Below, piece after piece: positions 21,888 to 32,895 of a stretch of DNA of 64,000 nucleotides (position 1 is the first letter of the stretch; each line of letters starts with the position of its first letter). The notes beneath the pieces were generated by a model that was not told the origin of the DNA, ran no database searches, and worked only from the letters and a program-made list of their open reading frames with translations. Source of the DNA: Fukatsuia anoeciicola (GTDB lineage Bacteria; Pseudomonadota; Gammaproteobacteria; Enterobacterales; Enterobacteriaceae). Both the position numbers and the translations under genes were made by a program. The stretch lies in NCBI RefSeq assembly GCF_964059965.1, contig NZ_OZ060923.1, forward strand, positions 620,001-684,000, read 5' to 3'.

Positions 21888-22487
21888 TTATAGTTTAGTA
21901 GCATTTTCAGATAAGTATTTTATTACACCGCTAGGTGTAGCAATTATACCTGCTTTACCAGCTTCCCATTGTGCAGGGCATACTTCACCATGTTTTTCAT
22001 TAAATTGTAAAGCATCAACCATACGCAACATTTCATCAATATTACGTCCTAATGGTAAATCGTTAACTACTTCATGACGAACTATACCTTTTTTATCAAT
22101 AAGGAAAGAAGCGCGTAATGCAATACCTGCTGGATGTCTAATACCGTATGCCTGAATAATTTCACGTTTAATATCAGCTACCATAGGATATTGCACCGGA
22201 CCAATACCACCTTTATCAATAGAAGTATTACGCCATGCGTTATGAGCAAATTGTGAATCAATAGAAACGCCAACAACTTTAACGCCGCGTTTTTTAAATT
22301 CCTGGTAGCGATGATCAAAAGCAATTAATTCTGAGGGACAGACGAAAGTAAAATCTAATGGCCAGAAAAACAATACACCAACTTTACTGTCTAAATATTT
22401 TTTTAAGTTAAAATTATCGATTATTACGCCGTTACCTAGAATAGCTGCAACAGTAAAATCAGGTGCTTCATGAGTGACTAAAACCAT
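21888..22487 (-). CDS. Typical 2-Cys peroxiredoxin (AhpC/TSA family)
   Basis: This 199-residue cytosolic enzyme reduces hydrogen peroxide and organic peroxides. The peroxidatic cysteine is Cys50 in DFTFVCPSE and the resolving cysteine is Cys169 in GEVCPAQW, so it is a complete typical 2-Cys type of the Prx1/TsaA kind and not the AhpC that pairs with AhpF; I leave the symbol blank. The leader ATAGGAGTTATTT gives a clear AGGAG ribosome site. It is convergent with proY. Confidence 0.93.
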   Translation of the reverse strand: MVLVTHEAPDFTVAAILGNGVIIDNFNLKKYLDSKVGVLFFWPLDFTFVCPSELIAFDHRYQEFKKRGVKVVGVSIDSQFAHNAWRNTSIDKGGIGPVQYPMVADIKREIIQAYGIRHPAGIALRASFLIDKKGIVRHEVVNDLPLGRNIDEMLRMVDALQFNEKHGEVCPAQWEAGKAGIIATPSGVIKYLSENATKL

Positions 22488-22983
22488 AAATAACTCCTAT
22501 AAATTATTATTATTTAACATACTTTATATTTTATTATCTAGTAAAATTTTATAACTTTATGTGTTATATATAAATAATATACTAACATTAATTATTATTT
22601 ATATATAAAAATTATTACGTTATATAATACTTATTTTTTAAACATAAACAGCCTTAAACAAAAGTGCTTTATAGAAAATAATGATAGATATTTACTCTTT
22701 ATTTTTATGATTTTATTTAAATTAAATCATAAGACCCTAATATATGAACTAATATTTATTATCTAGCAGTAACTATTATTGATACAACTATTTTTAATTT
22801 TACTTTATAGTGCATCATAATAGATGATATGGTTTTTATTAGTATTACTTCCTTTATTTATATAAATTTTTAGTGAATTTTATATAACTAAAAAATTCAG
22901 CGAATAAGTAACATTAAAAGATAATAATACATTCAGCGAACTAAATTGTCTTATTTTTAATAGTATTTAATATAATATAATGA
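22488..22983. other. Unassigned spacer upstream of the peroxiredoxin gene
   Basis: About 500 very AT-rich bases lie here. By gene order surE would precede pcm, but I could not recognise SurE codons. The peroxiredoxin promoter should be at the left edge. Confidence 0.4.
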
Positions 22984-23610
22984 TCTTTTATTATTTACTT
23001 TTACTAAACAAAATAACACTAATTATGCTGGTACTATAAAAAATAATTTATAACATAAAACTATATTCTAAACTTTATCTATATAAATAAATACTACATT
23101 TACGTAAGTTTAATTTGCATATCATATAATTATTAAAAATCATATTAAAAAAATTAAATAATCTAATGATAAATACAAGATTTTATATAAAATAATATTA
23201 TTATTTTAATGACCTACAATTTAATGTAAGGGGCTAATAAATTTATTAAAGTACTAAGATAAAAGTAAAAAAATTTAATTTAAATAATAACATCATCATA
23301 GATAGAATTAAATTACTATATCATAACTTAATTCTATCTATAATAATTATGTACATATTGTAATGTATTACGCAATATAATAAAGCATCTAATTCTATTC
23401 CTGTGCTACATGTATTTTACCTAATAGTATATTGCTTTATTAGAGTAGTTCATAATGTAATATGAGCAACTAGCAAAGTATCAGTAAAAATAAAGTATTT
23501 CATAATTTTATAATTTAGTAAATTTTTATCATTGTTCTACTGGATAACACATGGTACTTATCTAGTTTTATCAGATTATACTAATTAACCTGAAGATAAC
23601 GTATTCATAA
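22984..23610 (+). pseudogene. pcm: Decayed pcm (protein L-isoaspartate O-methyltransferase)
   Basis: In enterobacteria pcm lies about 140 bases upstream of nlpD. Codons from about 23215 (TTA ATG TAA GGG GCT ...) align with LEIGTGSGYQ with the Gly-Thr pair best kept. CTA-ATG-ATA at 23163-23171 fits the PYMV segment. Counting from the Gly-Thr pair predicts a start at 22984 and an end at 23610, leaving a 143-base gap to nlpD. Matches are short and the gene is badly decayed; the coordinates are predictions from spacing. Confidence 0.4.
23298..23341. repeat. 14-bp perfect inverted repeat, 16-nt loop
   Basis: ATAGATAGAATTAA (23298-23311) and its exact reverse complement (23328-23341) flank a 16-base loop. 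It lies within the decayed pcm, so it is not an obvious terminator of a living gene. Confidence 0.88.
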
Positions 23611-23753
23611 AATAATATTGCTTTTTTAAAGAACGTCTATAAAAATATTTTAAGAGCTATCTATATAAAAATAACTAATTTTTGTACTAAGCTTTCCGCA
23701 AAAGCAAAGTTATTATATAAAGTGTATTTGCACCTGTTTTAATAGGGGAAAAT

Positions 23754-24719
23754 ATGAGCACCGAAAACTCTATAATTATTTTACATCGGGTTATAGTATG
23801 TATAGTTGTTAGTTTATGGTTAGTTAGTTGTAGTAACAATACGTTAACTTTTGCACCAATTAGCACCATAGGAAACAAAGTTTTCAAAAAAAAAATTGGT
23901 AACAAAAAAAATACTACAGCTCCTGTAATTTGTAATAGTAGATATAATAATATTCCTAAAGGAAGCTACAATGGTAATACCTATACCGTTAAGAAGGGTG
24001 ACACTTTATTCTGTATCGCATGGATTACTGGTAAAGATTATCATAAGTTAGCAAGTAAAAACAATATTCTCCAACCTTATAGTCTTAACGTAGGGCAATC
24101 TCTTAAATTGATTAACGTACCTAATCAGCACACGTTGATAGTTAATAATACAAAGACTAATGCTATAACTATGCTGTCATCAAATAAAGTAATGAAAGTT
24201 AAGTCAGTTAATTTTAAAGTAAAAAATAAACATTATTCTTATTTAACTAAACGAAATACTAACAAAATTTTACCAAAAATTAGTATAACAGAATCAGCTA
24301 ATACTAAAAAAAGAATCTATAGTAATTTTAATAATATCAGTCTAGTAAAAGAGTGGAAATGGCCAGCTAGTAATTTTCGAGTTGTTCGAGAAGGCAATAA
24401 GGGTATTGAAATAGAAGGTAAACTTCGGCAACCAATATTTGCTGCTGCTGATGGTAAAGTGGTGTATTCTGGAAATGCATTACGCGGTTATGGTGAACTT
24501 ATTATTATTAAACATAATGATGATTATTTAAGCGCTTATGCTCATAATAATACTATTTTAGTTCAGGAGCAACAAAAAGTGAAAGCAGGACAAAAAATAG
24601 CAACTATGGGTAATACTGGAGCTGATTCAATTAGGTTACATTTTGAAATCCGTTATAAAGGAAAATCTGTCAATCCACTACATTATCTTCCACAGATAAA
24701 ATCATTAAAAATAGAATAG
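23754..24719 (+). CDS. nlpD: Murein hydrolase activator lipoprotein NlpD
   Basis: NlpD is an outer-membrane lipoprotein that activates the amidase AmiC at the division septum. The 321-residue precursor has a signal peptide with lipobox LVSC (Cys26), a LysM domain near residues 75-120 (YTVKKGDTLF), and a C-terminal LytM/M23 domain. That domain is catalytically degenerate as is usual for NlpD: the zinc ligands are replaced in GNKGIEI and in IRLHFE. E. coli NlpD is longer (379), mainly in the low-complexity linker. The leader AGGGGAAAAT gives the ribosome site. rpoS, its normal downstream neighbour, was not found. Confidence 0.94.
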   Translation: MSTENSIIILHRVIVCIVVSLWLVSCSNNTLTFAPISTIGNKVFKKKIGNKKNTTAPVICNSRYNNIPKGSYNGNTYTVKKGDTLFCIAWITGKDYHKLASKNNILQPYSLNVGQSLKLINVPNQHTLIVNNTKTNAITMLSSNKVMKVKSVNFKVKNKHYSYLTKRNTNKILPKISITESANTKKRIYSNFNNISLVKEWKWPASNFRVVREGNKGIEIEGKLRQPIFAAADGKVVYSGNALRGYGELIIIKHNDDYLSAYAHNNTILVQEQQKVKAGQKIATMGNTGADSIRLHFEIRYKGKSVNPLHYLPQIKSLKIE

Positions 24720-25984
24720 TAATAGACTAGATATACCACCTAGCTTTATTTTGATAAAATTGACTACTATCTTTATTTATATTAGAATAAAAATTCTATT
24801 TTTCTAGATTCATACTATATGATAATTTATAGTGACTATAATAAATGATTAAAAATAATTTACAATTGATAGCAAAATTTCTCGTTATTATAGCAATTGT
24901 AGTCTAACATTATTAGAATTAATTAAAAAAATAATATTAGTTTAATTTACATAATAAAGAAATTTAATCTTAAGTATAGTTTTCTTTTCTTTATCTTATA
25001 CTACATATTTTAAAAAAATTAAATATTTATTTATATACTACATATAAACTTTCATATAGATTAAATTATAAACTAAGTACAAAATAAATTACTAAATAAC
25101 TCAATAGACATATTAATAATATGAGTTACATATTTCACAGTAAAGAACATATGATTTTAATTAATACTATATTATAAGATAATTAAGAAATATACTGTTA
25201 TTTTTACTTTAGGTCTATTATGAAATAGACTTAAAAAATACAATATAAAATAATAATTTACGATTTAGTATTATTAAGTATTCATTTAAACTTAACATAA
25301 AATAATATAAAGTATTAGTTAATTATTTTAGTTTATTAATAGATAAATCTATAATATTAAAAATATTATCTAATAAATTAGGTTAATGTTTAAGTATGTA
25401 TATCAAAAAATATAGGTAAAATAGTTATATTATTTACGTAAAATACTACTAATATAAGGATTGAGTATCGAAGTATTATTTTATAAATAACTCTACCATA
25501 ACTTATTTATTAAACTAGTATTATCTATAAATAGATTTAAGTCATACTAAAACTTAGTTTTAATTTTTTATAGTTATAGAGTATGATAATAATATATTTT
25601 GAATACTTCCTAGAGGTTATTTTGTTAATATTTTTATTTTTTAAAAATATACCTATGTATATATAACTTTAAGATATATCTTGTCTCAATAGATATATTT
25701 ATAAATATTATTTTCATACATAGAATTATTAAATAAAAATAATTAATACGTATATTTTATTTATAAAAAATTAGTATTATATATACAGATAATATAAATA
25801 AAAATAGTAAAATAGAATTACTTATAAAACATAAGTAAGTTAGTAATTTATTTACTAAATACTATAAAATAAAAAATTAATATTTTTACTAGAGAATATA
25901 ATATATATATTAGAAATATGATATTAATTATTTTTGATTATAAATAGTAATAACTTTTATATTAATAAAAAACTAATTTAATAA

Positions 25985-26010
25985 ATTATTAAGATTTCAA
26001 TCTTAATAAT
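25985..26010. repeat. 12-bp perfect inverted repeat, 2-nt loop
   Basis: ATTATTAAGATT, TC, AATCTTAATAAT. It lies in the desert assigned to the decayed recJ. Confidence 0.88.
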
Positions 26011-26424
26011 ATTTAATCTATTTATCATAGTAAATGCTTAGTAAAATACTAATAATCTATTTTAATAAAATTATTACAAATATTAATAATACATAGTAAA
26101 ATACTAATAAAGAAGAATAAAAGAATTTATTAATCAAAGTAATTTTTTACTATATTTAGCTAAATAAATATTTAGAATATTATTCTAGTAAAATTATTCT
26201 AAAAAAATTTAACAAAGATTATTTTAATATAAAAAAATCTTATAATACAAAAAGTAAAATATTATAAGTGATAATAAATTAATTTTTACTAAAAAATATA
26301 TTATTATTAAATAATAATATCTATACTATATAAAATATATAGAGAATAAAAAGATAAAATAGGTAAAATAAGTTTAATAAAAGATATTGGTGAATTATAA
26401 ATATTAAAAAATATTATATTATTT

Positions 26425-26462
26425 AGTATTAGTATTAGTATTAGTATTAGTATTAGTATTAG
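26425..26462. repeat. Hexanucleotide microsatellite (AGTATT)6
   Basis: Six exact head-to-tail copies of AGTATT occupy 26425-26460, followed by a partial AG. It lies about 190 bases upstream of prfB, in the decayed recJ region. It is the longest simple repeat I noticed in the window and is probably prone to slippage. Confidence 0.95.
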
Positions 26463-26646
26463 ATTTATGATTTAATAGTATGAGTAAAAATTAAAAATAA
26501 CAAATTAAATATAATAACATATAAATTAATTTATATATTATTAATACATTTTTATGTAATTAACTATAAACTATTAAATAAATCCTTTAAAATTAATACT
26601 ATAAATAACATCATACTATAAAAACTTAACATAAGATACTAAAATC

Positions 26647-27745
26647 ATGTTTGAAATAAATACAGTAAAAAATAGCATTCAAGATCTCTTTAAGAGAATA
26701 AATATTCTTAGGAGGCATCTTTAACTATAATGCTAAGAAGGAAAGATTAGAAGAAGTTAATGCAGAATTAGAAAAACTTAATATTTGGCAAGAACCAAAA
26801 CATGCACAAGCAATAAATAAAGAACGTTCTATGCTCGAAGAAATAATTAATACTCTTGATCAATTTAAAAAAGAATTAGATGACGTTATTAATTTATTAG
26901 AGTTAGTGTTAGAAGATAAAGATGAAAAAATGTTTAATGAAATACTTACTGAATTAAAAATACTTAATGATAAATTCATTCAATTAGAGTTTCGTTGTAT
27001 GTTTTTTGGTAAATATGATAGCGCTAGTTGTTATTTAGATCTGCAAGCAGGTTCTGGTGGAACAGAAGCACAAGATTGGACAAATATTTTACAACGTATG
27101 TATCTACGTTGGGCTGAAACAAAAGGTTTTAAAACTGAAATTATTGAACAATCTTATGGTGATATTATTGGATTAAAATCAGTAACAATTAAGATTATTG
27201 GAAATTATGCTTTTGGTTGGTTACGTACTGAAACAGGAGTGCATCGTTTAGTGCGTAAAAGTCCTTTCGACTCTGGCAATCGTCGTCATACTTCTTTTAG
27301 CTCTGCTTTTGTTTATCCTGAAGTTGATGATAATATTGATATAGAAATTAATCCAGCAGATTTACGTATTGATGTATATCGTGCATCAGGTGCTGGTGGC
27401 CAACATGTTAATAAAACAGAATCTGCTGTTCGTATTACCCAGCTCTCTACAAATATTGTAACTCAATGCCAAAGTTATCGTTCGCAACATAAAAATAAAG
27501 ATCAAGCAATGAAACAACTTAAAGCAAAATTACATGAATTTGAAATGCAGAAAAAAAATGCTGAAAAACAGCAATTAGAAGATAATAAATCAGATATTGG
27601 TTGGGGAAATCAAATTCGTTCTTATGTCTTAGATGATTCCCGTATCAAAGATTTACGAACTGGTATAGAGACAAGGAATATAAATTCTGTCCTTAACGGT
27701 GATCTAGATGAATTTATTAAAGCAAGTTTAAAATCTGGGCTATAA
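26647..27745 (+). CDS. prfB: Peptide chain release factor 2 (programmed +1 frameshift)
   Basis: RF2 ends translation at UAA and UGA. Frame 0 runs from ATG at 26647 for 25 codons (MFEINTVKNSIQDLFKRINILRRHL) to a TAA at 26722-26724; a +1 shift continues from AAC at 26723 to the stop at 27743-27745. The joined product is 365 residues, the same as E. coli RF2. It has the stop-recognition tripeptide SPF at 205-207, Ala246, and the catalytic GGQ at 250-252. The slippery site is CTT TAA C behind AGGAGG, whereas the usual site is CTT TGA C. lysS follows after 10 bases, as in E. coli. Confidence 0.95.
26710..26725 (+). promoter_or_regulatory. prfB +1 recoding site with UAA
   Basis: AGGAGG (26710-26715) is an internal Shine-Dalgarno-like stimulator, CAT the 3-base spacer, CTT (26719-26721) the slippery codon and TAA (26722-26724) the in-frame stop, followed by C. 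Spacing is identical to E. coli, where the order is AGGGGG-TAT-CTT-TGA-C. The stop differs: UAA is read by both RF1 and RF2. Confidence 0.92.
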
Positions 27746-27755
27746 GGAATAAAAA

Positions 27756-29306
27756 ATGTTAGAACAAAAAAGATCACTTATTAGAGAATTAGCAACCAAA
27801 TTATCACAAAAATTTAATAATGAGCTACAAATTCGTAAAAAAAAATTGGCTATATTGCGAAAAAATAATTGCATTACTTTTCCAAATGATTTTCGCCGCA
27901 ATGCATTATCTGATAAATTACATTACGCATATGGCAATAAAGAAAATAAAGAATTATCCACTTTAAAAAATGAAGTTACTGTTGCTGGTCGCATGATTAG
28001 TCGTCGTCTTATGGGTAAAACTTCATTTATTACTTTACAGGATATGCATGGACGTATTCAGTTATATGTTACCTATGATAGTTTTCCAGAAAATTTCTAT
28101 GATAGAGAATTTAAAAAATGGGATCTCGGTGATATTTTAGGCGCTCGCGGTAAATTATTTAAAACAAAAATTGGTGAGCTTTCAATTTATTGTACTGAAT
28201 TACGCCTTTTAACAAAAGCTTTGAGGCCATTGCCAGATAAGTTTCATGGTTTAGTAGATCAGGAAACTTGTTACCGTCAGCGTTACCTAGACCTGATTGC
28301 TAATAATAAGTCACGTAATATTTTTAAGACACGTTCAAAAATTATTGCGACTATCCGCCAGTTTATGGTAGAAAAAGATTTTATGGAAGTCGAAACACCA
28401 ATGATGCAGGTAATTCCTGGTGGTGCAGCAGCACGTCCATTTAAAACTCATCATAATGCTCTAAATATTGATATGTATCTACGCGTTGCACCAGAACTCT
28501 ATTTGAAACGTTTAGTAGTAGGAGGATTTGAACGTATATTTGAAATTAATCGTAATTTCCGTAATGAAGGTATTTCACCATATCATAATCCAGAGTTTAC
28601 TATGATAGAATTATATATGGCATATGCAGATTATCAAGATCTAATGACTCTAATAGAAGAACTATTCCGCATACTAACTAAAACTGTATTAGGTGATAAT
28701 ATGGTTACTTATGGTAATAATATTTTTGATTTCTCAAAACCATTTATTAAATTAACAATGAAAGAAGCAATTTGTCAATATTGTAAAAATATTAATATTA
28801 CTAATTTAGAAGATATCGATAAAGCTAAAAAAATTGCAGATTCCTTAGGAATTAAACTAGAAAAAAACTGGGGATTAGGTCGTATTCAATGTAAAATTTT
28901 TGAGGCAACAACTGAAAGCTATCTAATACAACCAACTTTTATCACTGAGTATCCGGCAGAGGTCTCACCATTAGCACGGCGTAATAATAAAAATCCATTT
29001 TTTACTGATCGCTTTGAGTTTTTTGTTGGCGGTCAAGAAATTGGTAATGGTTTTTCTGAACTAAACGATGCACAAGTTCAAGCAGAACATTTTAACATAC
29101 AGGTACAGACTAAGAAAACCTATGATAACGAAGCTATGCTATATGATGCAGATTATATAACAGCATTGGAGCATGGTTTACCACCCACAGCTGGCTTAGG
29201 TATTGGTATTGATCGCGTTGTTATGTTATTAACTAATAGTCATACTATTCGTGATGTAATTCTTTTCCCTACAATGCGCCCAGTTGATATTAGTGATAAA
29301 AAATAA
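27756..29306 (+). CDS. lysS: Lysyl-tRNA synthetase (class II)
   Basis: LysS charges tRNA-Lys in the cytosol. The 516-residue protein (E. coli 505) has an N-terminal anticodon-binding OB-fold (residues 60-160), motif 2 around FEINRNFRNEGIS near 265 with HNPEFTMIELY, and motif 3 GLGIGIDRVVMLL near 490. The start ATG follows AAGGAATAAAAA. It is cotranscribed with prfB. The N-terminal 15 residues are lysine-rich and slightly longer than in E. coli. Confidence 0.97.
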   Translation: MLEQKRSLIRELATKLSQKFNNELQIRKKKLAILRKNNCITFPNDFRRNALSDKLHYAYGNKENKELSTLKNEVTVAGRMISRRLMGKTSFITLQDMHGRIQLYVTYDSFPENFYDREFKKWDLGDILGARGKLFKTKIGELSIYCTELRLLTKALRPLPDKFHGLVDQETCYRQRYLDLIANNKSRNIFKTRSKIIATIRQFMVEKDFMEVETPMMQVIPGGAAARPFKTHHNALNIDMYLRVAPELYLKRLVVGGFERIFEINRNFRNEGISPYHNPEFTMIELYMAYADYQDLMTLIEELFRILTKTVLGDNMVTYGNNIFDFSKPFIKLTMKEAICQYCKNINITNLEDIDKAKKIADSLGIKLEKNWGLGRIQCKIFEATTESYLIQPTFITEYPAEVSPLARRNNKNPFFTDRFEFFVGGQEIGNGFSELNDAQVQAEHFNIQVQTKKTYDNEAMLYDADYITALEHGLPPTAGLGIGIDRVVMLLTNSHTIRDVILFPTMRPVDISDKK

Positions 29307-29388
29307 AAATACAGCTTAGATAGCGTTATTTTATAAACCTAAAATTTTTATGTTTAAAATAACTTATAAAAAGTTAGTGTGCTAATTA

Positions 29389-30153
29389 TTAATAACTAGA
29401 ATCAATACTTTGTAGGTCATCTTGAATTGCTAAAGCATTTAGGTTAACTTTATTACTTAGTGCACTATTATCAGCAAGAAAATCATAATGCTGAAAATAA
29501 GCATCTCGTACTATTTGGTAAGGATCAGATGAGTTGCGTAATAAACTATCAGAATCTAGTAATTGAGCACGGATTTCTATTTCTTCAAGAATCCACTTGC
29601 CAGTAAACATCCAGAATTTTAGATAGCTTAGCATGGGATAAAGCGTATCTACCCATTTTCCAACATCCTGACGAAGTGTCATACTACCATAAACAGGTAG
29701 AACTATATAAGGACCATAACCAATATAATAATAACCTAACATAGAACCAAAACGATAAGGAATCTCTTTTATTAACTTAGGATTAACTATAACAGCAACA
29801 TCAATAAATCCTCCCATACCTAATAATGTATTTAAAAAAAAACGATTAAAATGTTTCATTGCTTTGTAGGGATCCCCAATTAAAAAACTATTAATCATGC
29901 TAGCTGGCTCTTCAAGATTATTAAAAAAATTGCTTAAACCATTACGGATAGGTTGTGGCATGTTATTACGCCAAACTACTGCTACTGGACGCATTAGATA
30001 GGGATCCATAATATTATAGTTAAAATTAAACATTATTCGATTAAAATATTCTAGTGTATCAACATGGTTTTGTTTATCTTGATATGAAGAACGACTAGCA
30101 CAACCAATTAACAATAAAACTATACAAACTAGCCTTATTAAGCGATGATTCAT
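29389..30153 (-). CDS. mlaA: Outer-membrane lipoprotein MlaA (VacJ)
   Basis: MlaA removes misplaced phospholipids from the outer leaflet of the outer membrane and passes them to MlaC and the MlaFEDB transporter. The 254-residue precursor has a signal peptide with lipobox LIGC (Cys18) and the MlaA domain, including DPYLMRPVA near 56, GLSNFFNNLEEPASMINSF near 78, and GYGPYIVLPVYG near 147. E. coli MlaA is 251 residues. It is convergent with lysS across about 80 bases. Whether the rest of the Mla pathway persists cannot be seen here. Confidence 0.94.
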   Translation of the reverse strand: MNHRLIRLVCIVLLLIGCASRSSYQDKQNHVDTLEYFNRIMFNFNYNIMDPYLMRPVAVVWRNNMPQPIRNGLSNFFNNLEEPASMINSFLIGDPYKAMKHFNRFFLNTLLGMGGFIDVAVIVNPKLIKEIPYRFGSMLGYYYIGYGPYIVLPVYGSMTLRQDVGKWVDTLYPMLSYLKFWMFTGKWILEEIEIRAQLLDSDSLLRNSSDPYQIVRDAYFQHYDFLADNSALSNKVNLNALAIQDDLQSIDSSY

Positions 30154-32895
30154 ATTTTGCTTTTAAATACATCCCGTTTACAAAAATTACTTAACGTTTT
30201 GGCTAAAAATCAATTATAACCTATTTTTTTATCATCCCATCTAGTTATTTAAGTAATCTTTCAGTATTTATCCTATAGTAAAAAATTAATTTTTATGCTA
30301 AATATTTTATCAAATTGCTTTAACTTTAAGGTACTCTAATTAAATAAAAATAATCAAATTAATTGAAGATTTATTACTATAATATACTTGAAATAATGAT
30401 CATTTATTATATTTTGCTATAAAATTTATACTTTAACTAATTTTATAATTTGTTATCTATTATCTTCTAATATATTAGATATACTATCTTTTAAGAATTA
30501 GATTAACTATTTTTATTAATTACTTATTTTAATCTATGTTTAAAATAAAGTATTATATTGTAATAAAGCTTACTCTTAGATTAATAATTTGTATAGTCTG
30601 ATACTTAAATATAGCAAAATTTATAAGAAGAAAAGTAGCACTAGATATAGAAATAGAAATAATATTAAAACAATTAAGTTAAGTCATCTTTATTTTTAGT
30701 AAGTCCTATATTGAGAACGCACAGACTTAATAATATAGATATATAAATTGATAAAGTATAAGTAATATATTTTATTAGAACCTACAGAAGTAAGCTTAGT
30801 GTAGTAAGGTGAAATATAAACTATACTTAAACATCTTGATTAAGATAATCTAAAAATTTTTATAAAAGCATACATTTATATAGGCTTTATAAGAAATACA
30901 GCTTTATTCACATAAATAATAGGTCTTATATCTTTATATAGACCTGTATCTTTAACTAAAATTATTCTAGACTATAAAAATAGCTTTAGGTTATTAAGAT
31001 ATTTTTATAATAAAATTTAATATGTTTAAATCATGACAGGATACCCTCAATATTTACTTAGAGATATAAAACATGCTTGCATTAATAAGCATTAAAATAA
31101 TTATTTGCATTAAATATAATGTTATCAAACTATTTTAGTAATAAATTTATTATGTTACGATAGAGTTATTCTATAAATTTTTAAATTAAAAAATAGATTT
31201 TTTATATAAAAAATAAAGATAAAAATATATAATAAATATATTAATTTTATAGTAAAATAATACAATTTATTAATTTTTTAATTAAGTATTAATGATATTT
31301 AATTATATTAAATAAAGATATTAAGTATAAGGTTACTATTTATTTTTTATTTTTAATTAAATATTTATATAATATTTAAAAACTATAGATTTAAAATAAA
31401 TTTTAATAAATTAATATCATTTGTAATGATAAACTATTTATCAAATTAAAACATTATTAGTATATAAATATAAATAACTATATTAATATAGTGCATCTAA
31501 TATAATAAACAAGCTATCTAATTAATTATTATAGTAAAAAATAATATTTTTTATCTTTTCTATAATCATTTTTATTTTTTTCTACTTGAATTGACAAGGT
31601 CTTTTATTTATATAAAAATTAATAAATTGTTTTATAATTATATTAAGGTTATTTAATACTATATTATTATCTAATAATTTATTTAACAAAGTTAGATACA
31701 GCTCTTACTATTTTAATTATTTTCTACTAATAAAAGCAGAATTCTTTTAAGAAATTATTTAAATTTATTAGTTATTATATATATTAATAGTTAGTATATT
31801 ATAAGTATAATTACTATAGTTAATATATTTTTTTTGATATTATTGCTAATAAACTATTTTTTTGCTAATTTTTAATTATTATATTTTTTGTAGTATTATT
31901 ATAATAATACTATTATAATTTAGAAAATAATTACGCAGTTTAGAGTTATCATTAACTAGATTTCTACTAAAATCTCTTACTTTTTAATTTATTATTTAAT
32001 TTAACTAAATAATCTATTATCTATAAGATGATACACCTATTTTAAATCTACTATACATCTTGTTTTAACTAAGTACTTTTATTATTACTAAACTAATAAC
32101 TTTTTTAAATTTTTTCTATTTATTTTTTTTAATGCTTTTATCTTATTACTATTTTATTTTTTAATTTTAGTGCTATCATAAATAAATCATAATTAGCAAT
32201 GAAAGTTACATGGTCACTAATTTTTTATTCTATTTATTTTAATAATTATTAAACTTAATAATTTTATTTAAATAGATATAGTTACAACTATTTATCTCTT
32301 TATTTGACTGAGTTATTATAAGCTGTTCTATTTTATTTTAATAAATCTTATCATTATAGTTTATATAATTGTGCCAGTGCAACATACAGCTATATTTTAA
32401 TAAATTTATTTTTTATAACAAATTATATTTTTTAATTTCTTTTTTGTCATAACTTTATATTTTGATTTTTTTATTTAATTTTTTAACAAAATAAAATATA
32501 ACTAACTATAAGATTCTAATTAGAGTTTTTGTTATGTATCTAGCTTTTAGTTATTGTATTTTTAGTAAGAAAAGAAAGATAACTATCTTTACTATAATTA
32601 AAAAGCGAATTTAATAAATTTTATTTAGTATGTTTCATAGAAAAAAGATTTAAATATCTTATTAAACTACTACTAATTTAGTATATAATAGATATAAGTT
32701 GTTTTTTAATTTTATGTATAATTATTTTATACAAATAAATAATAATTATTATAATTTAATAATTTTAATATTCTATTGATATATTTTTATCATTACTAAT
32801 AATATTATTTTAACTGTATATTAAGTTTTAGTAGATATTATTTAATAATAAAAAATTTAATACTTGAAAGAGCAATAATTAATTTATTAGATAAT
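30154..32895. other. Unassigned 2.7-kb gene desert, T-rich on the + strand in its right half
   Basis: No intact gene and no recognised fossil. From about 31850 on, the + strand becomes strongly T-rich; the line 32101-32160, for example, has 43 T and 12 A. In this window DNA under minus-strand genes tends to be T-rich on the + strand, so the skew hints at a lost minus-strand gene. By E. coli order rluA and rapA would be expected near here on the + strand, but I could not read them. Confidence 0.45.

Larger units (their letters stand above)
24785..26620 (+). pseudogene. recJ: Decayed recJ (single-strand exonuclease)
   Basis: recJ normally precedes prfB. Codons at 25459-25500 align without gaps to DLVALGTVADVVPL (Asp and Val exact, most others one or two bases away). 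Codons at 25022 on resemble DFDADGATSTAL. GAT at 25262 falls exactly where the Asp of the DHH motif is predicted. 26597-26614 resembles the C-terminal DNIWPI. The first three anchors agree on a start within about 10 bases of 24785; the end is displaced by roughly 100 bases, part of which could be the hexamer repeat at 26425. Every single match is weak. Confidence 0.42.

Noticed and set aside
24783..25800. Decayed rpoS downstream of nlpD
   Set aside because: Gene order predicts it, and a few codons near 25375-25530 can be forced onto sigma-factor motifs, but they fall about 220 bases from the expected place and need several frame changes. recJ fits the same stretch better and at the right spacing.
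26831..27745. Independent 304-codon prfB start at ATG 26831
   Set aside because: It would lose the first 61 residues of RF2. The frameshifted reading from 26647 gives the exact family length.
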